Positions 1 through 9,070 are shown, counted from the first letter of the stretch. The stretch is DNA of 64,000 bases from CAVQCX01 sp963711095 (GCA_963711095.1 CAVQCX010000024.1:124001-188000); one strand, 5' to 3'. Notes: generated by a model from the letters alone, not told the origin. Numbers and translations: made by a program.

Positions 1-1793
1 CGACAACCGCTTCCGGGGGAATGACATGCTACCACTGGCGCCCTCCCGCGGCGTCTCGCTGGAAAACGGTTGCTGACCAGGGCGGGGACGAAGACGACCG
101 GAAACTCCATGCCCTTGGCCTGGTGAACGGTCATGATCTGGACCGCATCCGGCGGGCGTAACCGGCGTCCTCCCAGCCTTCCGGGTAGTAATCCGGGCAC
201 TTGGTGCCGGAGGAAGCCGGCGAACGCCCGCGTAGAGCGATGTCGCCTCCGAGTGAAAGTGGATCAGCTCGAAGTCGGTGATGATCTGGCTGAACTTGCC
301 GAGGTTGTAGTAGACGATCTCGCCGCGCGTGCGGCCGAGGAGGTCGCCGGCCGGGACCTTTTCTTCACGCAGTTCGCCTGGTTCAGGAAGCCCGTGAAGG
401 TGTGCTGAAGCGAGCGTTGGCTGGTCAGCCAGCGGTTCGGCCAGTCGGCTCGCTCGGCGTCCAACCAGGCAATAGCCTGGTCGAGGTCGGCCGGGGCGAG
501 GCCCAGGTCGGCGTCGGTCCACGCTCGCTTCAGATCATCGCTGTCGATCTCATCGTTCAGGTAATAGAAGATCGCGCGCGCCGCCTGGATCTCGCGCGTT
601 TCGAACAGGCGGTTCATGCCCTGACGAGATAGGGCACAGCCGCCTGGCGCAGTGCCGCGACGATGGGCTCAGCGCTGTTCTTCACGCTGCGCAGCAGGAT
701 GGCGCAGTCGGACCAGGTGAGTCCGCGGGCCTCGCCATGCTCATCGAACGGCCGGCCGCGCAGTGCTTGGATCTTCCCCACGATCCACGCGGCTTCCTCG
801 GCTGGCGAGGGGAACTGCAAGGCCAGCAGGTCTCCCTGCTCGTAGGGTTGCCGCTCCTGGCTTTGCATGGTCTTCGCCAGTCGTGCAGCGTTGCTGGGCG
901 ACCCGCCGACCGCTGTCGACGACGCCGCGGCTGAGCGGAAGTTGTCGCCCATCCCGATCTGGGTCACGTCCGGGTAGCGATCCCGGAAACCCAGAATGTT
1001 CCCGATTTCGCTGCCGTTCCACTGGTAGATGGTCTGATCGTCGTCTCCTACCACGCACACCTGCGCCCCGAAGCGGTGCAGCAGCATGATCAGCCCCTCC
1101 TGGAGCGGATTGACGTCCTGATACTCGTCGACGATCAGGTACTTCACCCGCTCGGAAATCTTCCCTTGCAGGTTTGCGTCGGTGGTGAGGGGCTCACCGC
1201 CTCCGTCAACAGCGGCTGTAGTCGAGGTAGCGCTTCCGACCCAGCAGATCGGCGTATTTCGCAAGCGCCTGGCGGATCGGGTGGTCGCCCAAGGCGGCTT
1301 CGTCGATCTCCGCCTCGCGGATCATGGACAGCACCTTCTGGTACAACCTGGAATCGACCCACCGCTTGAGCGGTTTTCCGTCGTGCGTCATGAGGTCCGA
1401 CAGGCCCAACTCCCGGCTGTGGCGATCGATCAGTAACCGTTGCTGCACATCGCTCAGCACCGTGTACTTGAGATACCGGTGCTCATAGGATTGAAGCAGG
1501 TCCAGGCAGAAGCCGTGGATGGTGCCCACGTACATCTCCGCCAGCCCGACATCCGAACCGAGCTGCTCCTTGCACAAGCGATGAATGCGGTCCTTCAGCT
1601 CGCCGGCGGCCTTGTCGGTGAAGGTGAAGGCGACGATGTTTCCCGGGCCGATCCCTTCAGTGGCCTTCTCCCGCAGGATGTTGACGATGCGCTGGGAGAT
1701 CACCTGGGTCTTGCCCGATCCCGCGCAGGCGATGATTTGCAGGTTGCCGTCCAGCGTCTCGATGGCCTTCTTCTGGTTGTCCGTGTATTCCAT
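1..1793 (-). pseudogene. UvrD/Rep-family DNA helicase, broken and running off the window
   Basis: Superfamily 1 ATP-dependent helicase. From the ATG at 1793 the protein opens with a Q-motif region (YTDNQKKAIE) and Walker A (CAGSGKTQ), then TFTDKAA and TIHGF. In other frames it continues with the Walker B box DEYQDVN, VVGDDDQTIYQWNG (about 1150-1020) and, near 60-130, motif V (VHQAKGMEFPVVF). At least three frames are needed: two shifts lie close together around 1200-1225, another near 615, and more below 500. The gene starts 11 bases after the radC stop, so the two were probably co-transcribed. The 3' end is outside the window. Family assignment is secure; which subfamily (plain UvrD or a defence-associated helicase) cannot be told from this fragment. 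Confidence 0.8.
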
Positions 1794-1804
1794 GACGGCC
1801 TCGC

Positions 1805-2514
1805 TCACGATCCATATTTGGGCAAGACGCCCTCGCGGGCAAAGCTGTACGCCCGCTCGCCGGCCACGATGATATGGTCCAGCACGGCAATGCCGATGGG
1901 GCCGAGCGCCTGCACCAGCACGGCGGTCAACTGGTGGTCGGCGTTGGAAGGTTTGGCCGTGCCGCCCGGGTGGTTGTGGGCCAGGATGACGCTTGCCGCC
2001 CGGTGCCGGAGCGCCTCCTCCACAACATGCCTTGGGTGGACATGCGCCTCCTTGACCGTGCCCTCGCCGATGAGTGCCGGATAGAGCACCCGGCATTGGC
2101 TGTCCAGGCACAGCACGTAGAAGACCTCTTCAGGCCGCCCGGCCATGAGCGGGACGAGGTACTCAGTTATGGCCTCTGAGTTGGTGAGCCGGGGGGCATC
2201 GCGATTGACCCGGTCGTGGAAGTAGCGGCGCGTGATCTGGGGGATCAGGCTCAGGAACGCAGCGGCCTTCTCACCCATGCCTTCGACGCTGGCGATGTCC
2301 TTCGGATCGGCTTCCAGTACCGCCGACAGGGAACCGAAGCGGCGCATCAGCTTGTTGCGATGGGGTTCGTGTCGGCGCGGGGAGTCGCGTAGAAGAGCAG
2401 CAGTTCGAGGACTTGGTGATCCTCGAACCCGTCCAGCCCGTCGGCCAGGAAGCGGGCGCGCAGGCGTTCCCGATGCCCCTGATGAATGCCAGCCGATTCC
2501 ACGTTTTTTGCCAT
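1805..2514 (-). pseudogene. radC: RadC-family JAB/MPN protein, single-base frameshift
   Basis: The ATG at 2514 starts a typical RadC N-terminus (GHRERLRARFLADGLDGFED, then VLELLLFYATPRADTNP). The frame breaks near 2355-2360 after NPIA. Adding one base restores the expected NPIANKLMRRFG, and the rest reads normally in the next frame. The C-terminal JAB/MPN domain has the metal site intact: E in IGEGTVKEAH, HVHPRHV, and HNHPGG with S/D in KPSNAD. RadC proteins of this kind are common beside restriction systems and integrated elements; their true function is unclear despite the old repair name. It lies between the ParE-type pair and the helicase on the same strand. The single lost base could be a real mutation or a consensus error. 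Confidence 0.85.
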
Positions 2515-2635
2515 TGCTCCCTTCATCCCAATTCATCGAGTCGCGCCGAAGGTGGAGCCAATTTGCGTGATGGAAAGCACGTTAGTCATTGTTTTGACAT
2601 TAGCTTTATCTGCGTATTCTTGATTCGAACCTGCG

Positions 2636-2926
2636 TCAGGTCCTTTGCTTCCAATATCCCGGCGACCGTCGCAGGTGCATCACAGCGATGATCTCGATGA
2701 CATCGGGTCGAGCGCGGTAGATGATCCCGTAGGGAAAATGCGCGACGCGGCACTTGCGTATCTCGCCCTCCACTTGGGAATAGGCTTGAGGGTGGCGCTG
2801 TAAGCGATGCGGGGTCCCTTTGAGCTCGTCAAGGAAACGCTGTGCAAGTCCAGGTCGTTTGTCGTTGTAGAAGGCAGCGGCCGCATCGGCCTCCGCGCTG
2901 GCTTTTCCATGCCAGCGGAACGTCAT
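2636..2926 (-). CDS. ParE/RelE-family toxin
   Basis: A 96-residue protein of the ParE/RelE toxin fold. It has an N-terminal helix-rich half (FRWHGKASAEADAAAAFYN), the middle FLDELKG, and C-terminal strands with the conserved VAHFPYGIIYRA and VIEIIAVMHLRRSPGYW. The ATG at 2926 overlaps the antitoxin stop by four bases (ATGA), which fixes the start and shows an operon with the upstream gene. ParE toxins poison gyrase and RelE toxins cleave mRNA; the sequence alone does not decide between them. The frame is intact, unlike its neighbours radC and hsdR. Confidence 0.85.
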   Translation of the reverse strand: MTFRWHGKASAEADAAAAFYNDKRPGLAQRFLDELKGTPHRLQRHPQAYSQVEGEIRKCRVAHFPYGIIYRARPDVIEIIAVMHLRRSPGYWKQRT

Positions 2927-3162
2927 CGCGGATATTTCCCTCGCAGCTCGTTGATGACCGTGGCGCCATCGAGCAACTGCGCTTTGCCGTTGTCGATATC
3001 TGCGCAGCGGCGGCGGATTTCTTCTAGCCACTCCGGCGAAATGGCGAAGTCCTGGTCGAGGTCAAGGCTTTCAAGCAGCGTTTCGGCCACGAAGGCGCGG
3101 GCGCTGGGCTCCAGCCGCATGGCTTCGTCGAGGATCTTCTCGGGATCGGGTTTGGCGGGCAT
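2923..3162 (-). CDS. Antitoxin partner of the ParE/RelE toxin (addiction module protein family)
   Basis: A 79-residue acidic protein starting MPAKPDPEKILDEAMRL and carrying AFVAETLLESLD, typical of the small 'addiction module protein' antitoxins that precede ParE/RelE toxins. Most of the protein is predicted helix; the C-terminal part (GATVINELRGKYPR) would wrap the toxin. It overlaps the toxin start by four bases and is first in the pair, the usual antitoxin-toxin order. A ribosome-binding site (AGGAGGT) lies just upstream of the start, in the 12-base gap to hsdR. Confidence 0.8.
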   Translation of the reverse strand: MPAKPDPEKILDEAMRLEPSARAFVAETLLESLDLDQDFAISPEWLEEIRRRCADIDNGKAQLLDGATVINELRGKYPR

Positions 3163-3368
3163 CGCTGACCTCCTTCAGGCGACCAAAGCAGTATTCAGGG
3201 TTTCAATTATGGGCGCGAGGTCTCGGCCGAACAACTGATGGGCCCTGCCGAGGCCGCCTTGCTGCGAGAACGGTGCGTACTCGAAGTCGTCGGGCTCGAT
3301 GTTGAGGTTGGCGGCGATGTGGTCGCGGATCATTTCGAGAGACTTGAGCTGCTCCGCGGTGAATCTAC

Positions 3369-3406
3369 TCCCCTCACCCCTGCGCTCTCCCTGAGGGAGA
3401 GGGGGA
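3369..3406. repeat. Palindromic REP-like repeat inside hsdR (copy 1)
   Basis: A C-rich lead followed by an inverted repeat CTCTCCC-tga-GGGAGAG (3385-3401). It resembles the short palindromes often found scattered in high-GC proteobacteria. On the hsdR strand it encodes a low-complexity peptide (PPLPQGERRGEG) that interrupts the C-terminal region of HsdR. A second, related copy lies at 5104-5140. Confidence 0.6.
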
Positions 3407-5103
3407 GCTCTGGGTGGCGAGCCACGCTTTGAAGTTGGCATTGACGCGCTCGGGGAAGGGGATGAGCTCGTTGTCCTGGTGGATGGCGAAGCGGACCAGG
3501 GAGACCAGGTCGGTGAGGATGCGGTGCCCGCTGGCGCCCTTGACCCGGGACTTTTCCAGGGCGGCGTAGGCGTTCCAGAGCTGGGATTCGTTCCACAGGT
3601 ATGGCGGCTTTTCGATGGCGTCGGCGATCCTTTCACGGCCTCGAAGGTGATGCGGTGTTTGTAGGGTTTGCTGTAGAGCACCTGCAGGGCGGTGATCTCG
3701 TCCTTGTGGTCTCGATGAATTGCTCGAAGGACTGGACCAGGCCTTTGGCGCGGTCGAGGGCTTCGGGCGAGAAGCCGGCGTCGAGCACTTCGTCGGCGCT
3801 GATGATGTCGATGGCGATTTCCTACTTGGGCTTCAGCTGGACGAGCAGGTCGCGCAGCTGCGGGTCGTATAGGGGTTTGACGGCCTCTTGGAGATTTTGG
3901 CTGCGTTGCGCTTCGCGGTTGTGCGCCTGCGGCGCTGATTCCCCGGGCTTCGCTGCGCTCAGCCCAGGCTACATTGATTTGTTGGTCGAGTGGCGTCGGG
4001 GTCGAGGGATTGGACGATGCGGTGGGCTGAGGTCTTTGAGGCCGTAGCCGCCGCTGGCGTGCGCGGATTTTCTGGTCGTCTTCGGGGCTGATCCGGTGCT
4101 CCATGCGCGCGAGGCGGCCGGCGCGCGAGGTGAGTACGTCGTCCTCGGTGTTGCCGAAGGCGACGGCCTGCAGGAGCTTCTCGAAGCTCACGGTGGGCTT
4201 CTGCTCCATGGGGCGGGAGTCGGTCTTGTCCTGCTCGCAGACGCCGACGGCATCGACGATGACGAAGTGGTCCTTGGCCTGGGCGTCGGGGGTGACGCTT
4301 TGCAGGTCGTCGGCCTTCATGATGCGCACCCCGCGGCCTTTCATCTGCTCGAAGAAGGCGCGGGATTTGACCGCGCGCATGAACAGGACGACTTCCACCG
4401 CCTTGATGTCGGTGCCGGTGGCGATCATGTCCACCGTGACGGCGATGCGCGGCATGGGGCTGGTGCGGAACTCGTTGATGAGGTCTTTGGGCTTCGCGCC
4501 TGTTGTTTTGTACGTGATCTTCTGGGCGAAGTCGTTGCCCTTGCCGAATTCCTCGCGCACGATCTCGACGATGTTTTCGGCGTGGGCGTCGTCCTTGGCG
4601 AAGATCAGGGTCTTGGGCACCCAGGTGCGGCCGGGGAAGATCTCGGTGAACAGCTTGTCGCGGTAGGTCTGGATGATCTTGCGGATCTGGTCCGGGGCGA
4701 CCACGTCGCGGTCGAGCTGGTTGGGGTCGTAGCTGAAGTCGTCGTCGAGCTGTTCCCAGCGCTTTTTGCGGGTGTCGCGCTCCTGAATCTGCACCGAGTA
4801 GCCGGCTTCGACCTTGGAGCCTTGTTCGGTGATGGCGGTGCGGATGCGGTAGACGTCGTAGTTGACGTTGACGCCGTCGGCCACGGCCATCTCGTGGCTG
4901 TATTCCATCACCAGGTTCTGGTGGAAGAAGCCGAAGGTCTGCTTGCTGGGCGTGGCGGTGAGGCCGATGAGGTAGGCGTCGAAGTACTCCAGCACCTGCG
5001 CCCAGAGGTTGTAGATGGAGCGGTGGCATTCGTCGGTGACGATGATGTCGAAGCTCTCGATGGGGATGGCCGGGTTGTATTCGATCGGCTCGGCGGGCGA
5101 ATA

Positions 5104-5140
5104 CCCCCTCACCCCCGGCCCGTCTCCCGGGAGAGGGGAG
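5104..5140. repeat. Palindromic REP-like repeat inside hsdR (copy 2)
   Basis: Same design as the copy at 3369: a CCCCTCACCCCC lead and a perfect palindrome TCTCCCGGGAGA (5123-5134). It adds the peptide SPLPGDGPGVRGYSP to HsdR just before the conserved EYNPAIPIESFD that leads into the DECHRS motif. The reading frame is kept across it. Confidence 0.6.
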
Positions 5141-6042
5141 AACAGCTTGTCCGGCGACACCTCTTCCAGGTCCTCGGGCAGGTCCCGGCCCTTGAGCATG
5201 GAGTACAGGCGTTGGATGGTGCAGATGCAGACCCGCGCGGCGGTGTCGATGGTGTTGCCTTGCAGGCGCTGGACGATGTACTCCTCGGTGAACTTGAAGT
5301 TGTTGTAGGGCGAGGCGTATTGCTGGAATTTCCTTGAGGGTCTGGTCGGCCAGGTTGCCGCGGTCCACCAGGAACAGCACGCGCCGGGCGCCGGCGAACT
5401 TGATCAGCCGGTAGATGAACGAGATGGCGGTGAACGTCTTTCCCGAGCCGGTCAGCGCTGCGCATTACTGCTTCGCTCGTTGTCCAGCCCGCACATTCGT
5501 GTGGGCGTTCGCGGCGGGTTTGTCCGCCGCTCAGCCATCTGGATCAGGGCGCGCGGGGTTCTCCTCAGGGACTGTTCGAGGTTGTGGATGGCCGGACCTG
5601 GGCGGGCCAGAGTCCTTCCTCGATCAGGGCGGCATGCGGCGCAGGCGCCAGAGGAAGGTGGCTGCCGCGGCGCTGTAGGCGGGTGCGGTCTCTCGGGCGA
5701 TGGGCTGGTGCCGCGGAATCGCGCCGAGGGCGGCGCTCCCACAGCGTCGGTCGAGCCATTCCGCCAGGGTCTCGGGACTGTGGAAGGCGAAGGTCGGGCC
5801 GCGCGCGCGGCTCTGGGTCCAGGCCGTTGGTGAACCGAGTTTCCACGCCCGTCGACTGGTAGGCGAAGGGCAGGGGGTTGCGCCAGCGCGGCAGGCCGGC
5901 CGGAAGGCCGTCGGTGTACTTGGCGGACTGGATCTCGACGCCGCTGAGGGTCGTGCCCTCTGTCTTCGCCTCGATCACCCCCGCAGCAGCTCCGTCGATG
6001 TAGAGCAGGTAGTCGGCGAAGCCGTAGCCGGGGAGGGGAAGC

Positions 6043-6212
6043 TCTCGGATAGCGACACCGCGCGCGGCGTGGGTGTCGGCGCGTGAGACATCCTCGACCG
6101 CCCAGCCGGCGGCTCTCAGCAGCTTGTCGATCGTTTCTCTGGCGGCTTGCTCCGAGGTCATCTTGTTCTTCCGTGGGGACCTCCGGATTGTCGGGCCTGG
6201 CGGGGCGGGGGG
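6043..6212. repeat. 170-bp imperfect direct repeat, copy A (hsdR 5' end)
   Basis: This copy spans the first ~40 codons of hsdR plus about 50 bases upstream. The same 170 bases, with scattered substitutions and no visible net length change, recur at 6947-7116 (offset 904). The two copies bracket the DUF433/DUF5615 pair. Homology stops sharply at both ends. Confidence 0.85.
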
Positions 6213-6234
6213 CAAGGCATCCGGCGTTTCGCGG

Positions 6235-6579
6235 TCAACGGTCCTCTGCTTTGACCAGCTCGATCAGGCGGTCGCCGCCTTCGAGCGCTTGGACGATCCT
6301 GGGAAGCAGCGGGGAGAGCCAGGAGAGTAGGGCTCGGGTTGTTGTGTTGCCTACGCGCAGCCAGACCACCGGTGCACCCTCGGGGCGCAAGGTTGCGAGG
6401 GTTGCGAAATCTTCATCCTTGGTGAGGATCCCCGCGCCCAGTTCTATTGCCTTGGCCCAGATGGTGCGATCGGTTGCGGAGTGTAGGCCAAGGTCAGCGA
6501 CGTGTGTCGCTGCGTGCCCTTCTGCGGAGAGCCAGCGCGCGAGGGTTGGCGGCAGCTGGGCGTCGACCAGGAACCGCAC
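6235..6579 (-). CDS. DUF5615 PIN-like toxin
   Basis: A 114-residue protein read from the GTG at 6579: RFLVDAQLPPTLARWL, then HVADLGL, AKAIELGAGILTKDEDF and PVVWLRVGN. These are the marks of the DUF5615 family, a PIN-like nuclease fold with acidic residues in VDAQLP and TKDEDF. The GTG start is chosen because the conserved VDAQLPP core begins there and the DUF433 stop lies only two bases upstream. The pair is a recognised toxin-antitoxin arrangement, with the nuclease as likely toxin. It lies 73 bases upstream of the hsdR start on the same strand. Confidence 0.85.
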   Translation of the reverse strand: MRFLVDAQLPPTLARWLSAEGHAATHVADLGLHSATDRTIWAKAIELGAGILTKDEDFATLATLRPEGAPVVWLRVGNTTTRALLSWLSPLLPRIVQALEGGDRLIELVKAEDR

Positions 6580-6581
6580 CC

Positions 6582-6806
6582 TCAGGCGACCCGCATGACC
6601 CGGTGGTCGGTCTGGCGGGCGGCGTATTCCAGGACGGCCGAGATGTCCTCTGCTTCGAGATACGGATAGTCGGTCAGGATCTCCTCGCGGCTCTCTCCCG
6701 CCGCCAGCATCTGCAGCACGTCGGTGACCCGGATGCGCATCCCGCGGATGCAAGGACGCCCAGCGCAGATCTCGGGGTCAACGGTTATACGGTCGAGATG
6801 AGACAT
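6582..6806 (-). CDS. DUF433 antitoxin
   Basis: A 74-residue DUF433 protein: DRITVDPEICAGRPCIRGMRIRVTDVLQMLAAG followed by SREEILTDYPYLEAEDI. The family combines a small beta hairpin with a helix-turn-helix and is usually paired with a PIN-like toxin, as here (DUF5615, two bases downstream). It probably binds its own promoter; a TACAAT -10-like box lies at 6838-6843 on this strand, but no clear -35 was found. The module sits inside the duplicated hsdR 5' region and its frame is intact. Confidence 0.85.
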   Translation of the reverse strand: MSHLDRITVDPEICAGRPCIRGMRIRVTDVLQMLAAGESREEILTDYPYLEAEDISAVLEYAARQTDHRVMRVA

Positions 6807-6828
6807 GACGAGGGCCTCGAATCACGGT

Positions 6829-7065
6829 TTATACGCAATTGTAGCGTTGGGGTGGTTGTTGTAGCGCGGCAAGCAAGCTACGGACCCCCGCGCTTGCGTT
6901 TCCAGGGCTGGGTGCGGGTCGGCGCAGAGGCTTTCCTGCCGATTGGTCTCCGATAGCGACACCGCGCGCGGCGGGGATGTCGGCGCGTGCGACATCCTGA
7001 ACCGCCCGGCCGGCGGCGCTCAGCAGCTTGTCGATCGTTTCTCTGGCGGCTTGCTCCGAGGTCAT
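6829..7065 (-). pseudogene. Orphan second copy of the hsdR N-terminus
   Basis: Encodes MTSEQAARETIDKLLSAAG and a further ~20 residues almost identical to the first residues of hsdR at 6161, then diverges after GVAI and ends at 6829 with unrelated sequence. It is part of the 170-bp direct repeat. There is no room for the rest of a restriction subunit, so it is a gene remnant produced by duplication or by an insertion event that copied the hsdR start. Confidence 0.75.
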
Positions 7066-7116
7066 CTTGTTCTTCCGTGGGGACCTCCGGACTGTCGGGC
7101 CTGGTGGGGCGGGGGG
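6947..7116. repeat. 170-bp imperfect direct repeat, copy B
   Basis: Partner of the repeat at 6043-6212. Differences are scattered single substitutions, so the duplication is not recent or one copy has been free to drift. It separates the VapBC pair from the DUF433/DUF5615 pair. Confidence 0.85.
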
Positions 7117-7205
7117 AGCCGCCGGACCCCCTAATGACCGCGAACAGCCCCCATCCGCTCCACGTCGGAGCCCCCTGTACGCGGGATAGTGATCGAGGCC
7201 CCGGA

Positions 7206-7595
7206 TCACGTGACCAGCATCAGACCGGGCACGGCTCGGAAGTGGGCGTCCCGCGTGTAGACTGGCAGGCCGTGCCGCTGCGCCAGGGCCGCTATCCAGA
7301 GATCGTTGGTGGGGATCGGGGCTCCAGCTCGCCGCAGGGTCTGGAAAGTGGCGGCGTAGAATTCTGCAGTGTCTTCGTCGATGGCGAGCACGCGAACCCT
7401 GGGTGAGTCGAGAAAATGGGCCAGCTCCAGCCGATTCTGGTCCTCCCGCCCGCCCCCGAGAAATCCACCGAGCAGCTCGCCCAGACTGATGACGGAGAAG
7501 CCGATCTCGTCGAGCTGCTGCAGGTGGTCCAGCACTTCGGGATCGCCTCGCATGGCGAGCGAGTAGATGTTGGTGTCGATCAGCGCGCGCCTCAT
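7206..7595 (-). CDS. vapC: VapC-family PIN-domain toxin
   Basis: A 129-residue PIN-domain ribonuclease. Acidic active-site residues are visible: D7 in LIDTNIYSLAM, E in SLGELLGGF, D in PTNDLWIAALA and D in YTRDAHFRAVPGL. Length and the ending match VapC/FitB toxins that cut tRNA or rRNA. The start (ATG at 7595) overlaps the antitoxin stop by four bases, indicating translational coupling. The frame and all active-site residues are intact, so it should be an active toxin held by VapB. Confidence 0.9.
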   Translation of the reverse strand: MRRALIDTNIYSLAMRGDPEVLDHLQQLDEIGFSVISLGELLGGFLGGGREDQNRLELAHFLDSPRVRVLAIDEDTAEFYAATFQTLRRAGAPIPTNDLWIAALAQRHGLPVYTRDAHFRAVPGLMLVT

Positions 7596-7852
7596 TTCCA
7601 GAGCTCGGCGTCGACCTGGCGCTGCTCGCTCACCATAGCCTCAACGCGCTGGTACTCCTGCTCGCTCCAGCGGCCAAAGAGGTCGTCCAGGTCGTGGTGC
7701 CGGCGCGTGTGGCGCGCGGCCTTGACCAGGCCGAAGCGCTCGCGCAGCACTTCCAGCACCAGCTGATTGATGCTCCTGGACTCCTGTTCCGCGGCCGTCT
7801 TGAGGGCCTGGTCGAGCGTCTCGTCAATTCCCCGAATGGTGATGTTCTTCAT
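7592..7852 (-). CDS. vapB: VapB/FitA-type antitoxin
   Basis: An 86-residue ribbon-helix-helix antitoxin: KNITIRGIDETLDQALKTAAE is the DNA-binding strand and first helix, SINQLVLEVLRERFG the second helix. The C-terminal tail, rich in acidic and aromatic residues (LDDLFGRWSEQEYQRVE), would bind VapC. It is the first gene of a two-gene operon with vapC. A direct repeat TGCCATCA/TGCCATCA lies 11-31 bases upstream of the start and may be its operator. Confidence 0.88.
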   Translation of the reverse strand: MKNITIRGIDETLDQALKTAAEQESRSINQLVLEVLRERFGLVKAARHTRRHHDLDDLFGRWSEQEYQRVEAMVSEQRQVDAELWK

Positions 7853-7862
7853 GTCCGCCCAA

Positions 7863-7883
7863 TGCCATCAAAATGTGCCATCA
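7863..7883. promoter_or_regulatory. Candidate VapB operator: two TGCCATCA repeats
   Basis: Two identical 8-mers, TGCCATCA at 7863-7870 and 7876-7883, are spaced 13 bases start to start, just upstream of the vapB start. Ribbon-helix-helix antitoxins usually bind paired short repeats near their promoter. The sequence shows the repeat; its role is inferred. Confidence 0.4.
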
Positions 7884-8028
7884 GATTGACAGGATAGCAT
7901 GACTGCGCCAGGTGGGGCAGCGCCACTGCTTCGGGGAGCGGGCCTCTGCACTGGAGTAGAATGTGTCCTGCCCGCAGCCCCCGGGGGACCGGGGGCTTCC
8001 CGCGAGCGAGACTGAGGGGTGAGCTCCC

Positions 8029-8853
8029 ATGCGGCGTCTTGATATCAGGCACCTGACCGAGTACCTGTTCTCTGCGCCTGTGGCGCTGCGCCCGCACCGC
8101 TTGCTGTTGCGCCCCAGGGAGAGCCACAACGTGCGGATCGAATCGTCGATCCTGGATGTCGTTCCCGGCCATACCCTGCAATGGAAGCGCGACGTGCTGG
8201 ACAATTCGGTGGCGCTGCTGAGCTTTTCGGAATCCTCGGCCCGGCTGCGGATCGAGAGCAGCGTGGTCATCCAGCACTATGAAGATAACCCCTTTGATTT
8301 CCTGGTGGACGACTATGCGGTCGTCCACCCTTTCGACTATGCCCCGGAGGAGCGCCTCGACCTGGCGCCGTTCCAGCAGCTCGTGTACGCATCCGACCGA
8401 GAGGCAGTCGACCGCTGGCTCGGCGGCCTGGGGTTGCGGGGGCCCATGGAGACCTTCCTGCTGTTGGACCGCATGAATCGCGGCATTGCCGGTGGACTCC
8501 GCTATCAGATGCGCGAGGAGCCGGGTGTGCAGCCCCCGGCACTGACGCTGGCGCGCGGCAGCGGATCCTGCCGGGACTTTGCGGCCTTGTTCATGGAGGC
8601 GTGCCGGTACCTGGGGCTGGCCAGCCGCTTTGTCAGCGGCTATCTGTATGCCCCGGGTGTCGAGGCGGGGCAGTCCTCGACCCATGCCTGGGCGGAGGTC
8701 TACCTGCCCGGGGCCGGCTGGAAGGGATTCGATCCCACCATCGGCGAGGTGACCGGAAACCGCCACATCGCGGTGGCCGTGGCGCGCCATCCCGAGGCCG
8801 TGCCGCCGGTCGCAGGAAGCTACCTCGGTCCACCCGGGAGCTCCCGGTGCTGA
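8029..8853 (+). CDS. Transglutaminase-like cysteine protease family protein (C-terminus frameshifted)
   Basis: A 274-residue protein with an N-terminal bacterial transglutaminase-associated region (RRLDIRHLTEYLFSAPV, VLLRPRESH-like strand) and a C-terminal transglutaminase core. The triad is complete: Cys181 in GSGSCRDFAA, His219 in SSTHAWAEVYLPG and Asp235 in KGFDPT. A close paralogue lies at 22405. The frame stops at SSRC, but the next frame continues LRVEVQVGALPS to 8888, matching the paralogue's ending (MEVQVRVTIL). One missing C in the CCC run near 8830 would explain this, so the true product probably ends at 8888. It could act as peptidase or cross-linking enzyme; such proteins often occur with DUF2126 partners. 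Confidence 0.85.
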   Translation: MRRLDIRHLTEYLFSAPVALRPHRLLLRPRESHNVRIESSILDVVPGHTLQWKRDVLDNSVALLSFSESSARLRIESSVVIQHYEDNPFDFLVDDYAVVHPFDYAPEERLDLAPFQQLVYASDREAVDRWLGGLGLRGPMETFLLLDRMNRGIAGGLRYQMREEPGVQPPALTLARGSGSCRDFAALFMEACRYLGLASRFVSGYLYAPGVEAGQSSTHAWAEVYLPGAGWKGFDPTIGEVTGNRHIAVAVARHPEAVPPVAGSYLGPPGSSRC

Positions 8854-9070
8854 GGGTGGAGGTGCAGGTCGGCGCACTCCCGTCCTGATGGCATACCCCC
8901 GGAGAAAAGGCGCGGCCGCCCGCCCGCTTATGGGCATCACGGGGCCCGGGGCGGTTCGGACGTGAAGGCGTCTGGCGGCAGCCCCGGCGTTTTGGGGATA
9001 AGTCCGGGGGCCGTCTATCGCGGCTTCGGCCCCGGTTTTGGGTCGAGCGGGGCCTGCCGCAAGAAAGGTG

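Larger units (their letters stand above)
3175..6161 (-). pseudogene. hsdR: Type I restriction enzyme R subunit, multiply frameshifted
   Basis: The ATG at 6161 (MTSEQAARETIDKLLRAAGW) starts the nuclease domain, with the PD-(D/E)xK signature GYGFADYLLYI...GVIEAK. Downstream, in other frames, come the helicase parts: FLVDRGNLADQ, then the long readable block from about 5199 to 4080 with DECHRS (motif II), GLTATPS (motif III), TLIFAKDDAHA, and TVDMIATGTDIKAV. The C-terminus (DHIAANLNIEPDDFEYAPF) ends at 3175. Breaks occur near 5800, 5450, 5340, 4080-3900 and 3650, so no full-length protein is possible. No hsdM or hsdS is visible. Two palindromic repeats are inserted inside the gene (near 5104 and 3369), both in readable phase. 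It is most likely a dead remnant of a type I system. Confidence 0.88.

Noticed and set aside
2610..2645. GGTTCGAATC on the minus strand just after the ParE-type gene, like a tRNA T-loop
   Set aside because: No acceptor, D or anticodon arms can be built around it; most likely chance, though an old tRNA attachment scar cannot be excluded.
4096..5337. Long open frame on the plus strand across hsdR
   Set aside because: It is rich in Asp/Val/Gly with no domain and mirrors the hsdR codons; an antisense shadow.
7886..7891. TTGACA as a promoter for the transglutaminase at 8029
   Set aside because: No -10-like hexamer at 16-18 bases downstream.
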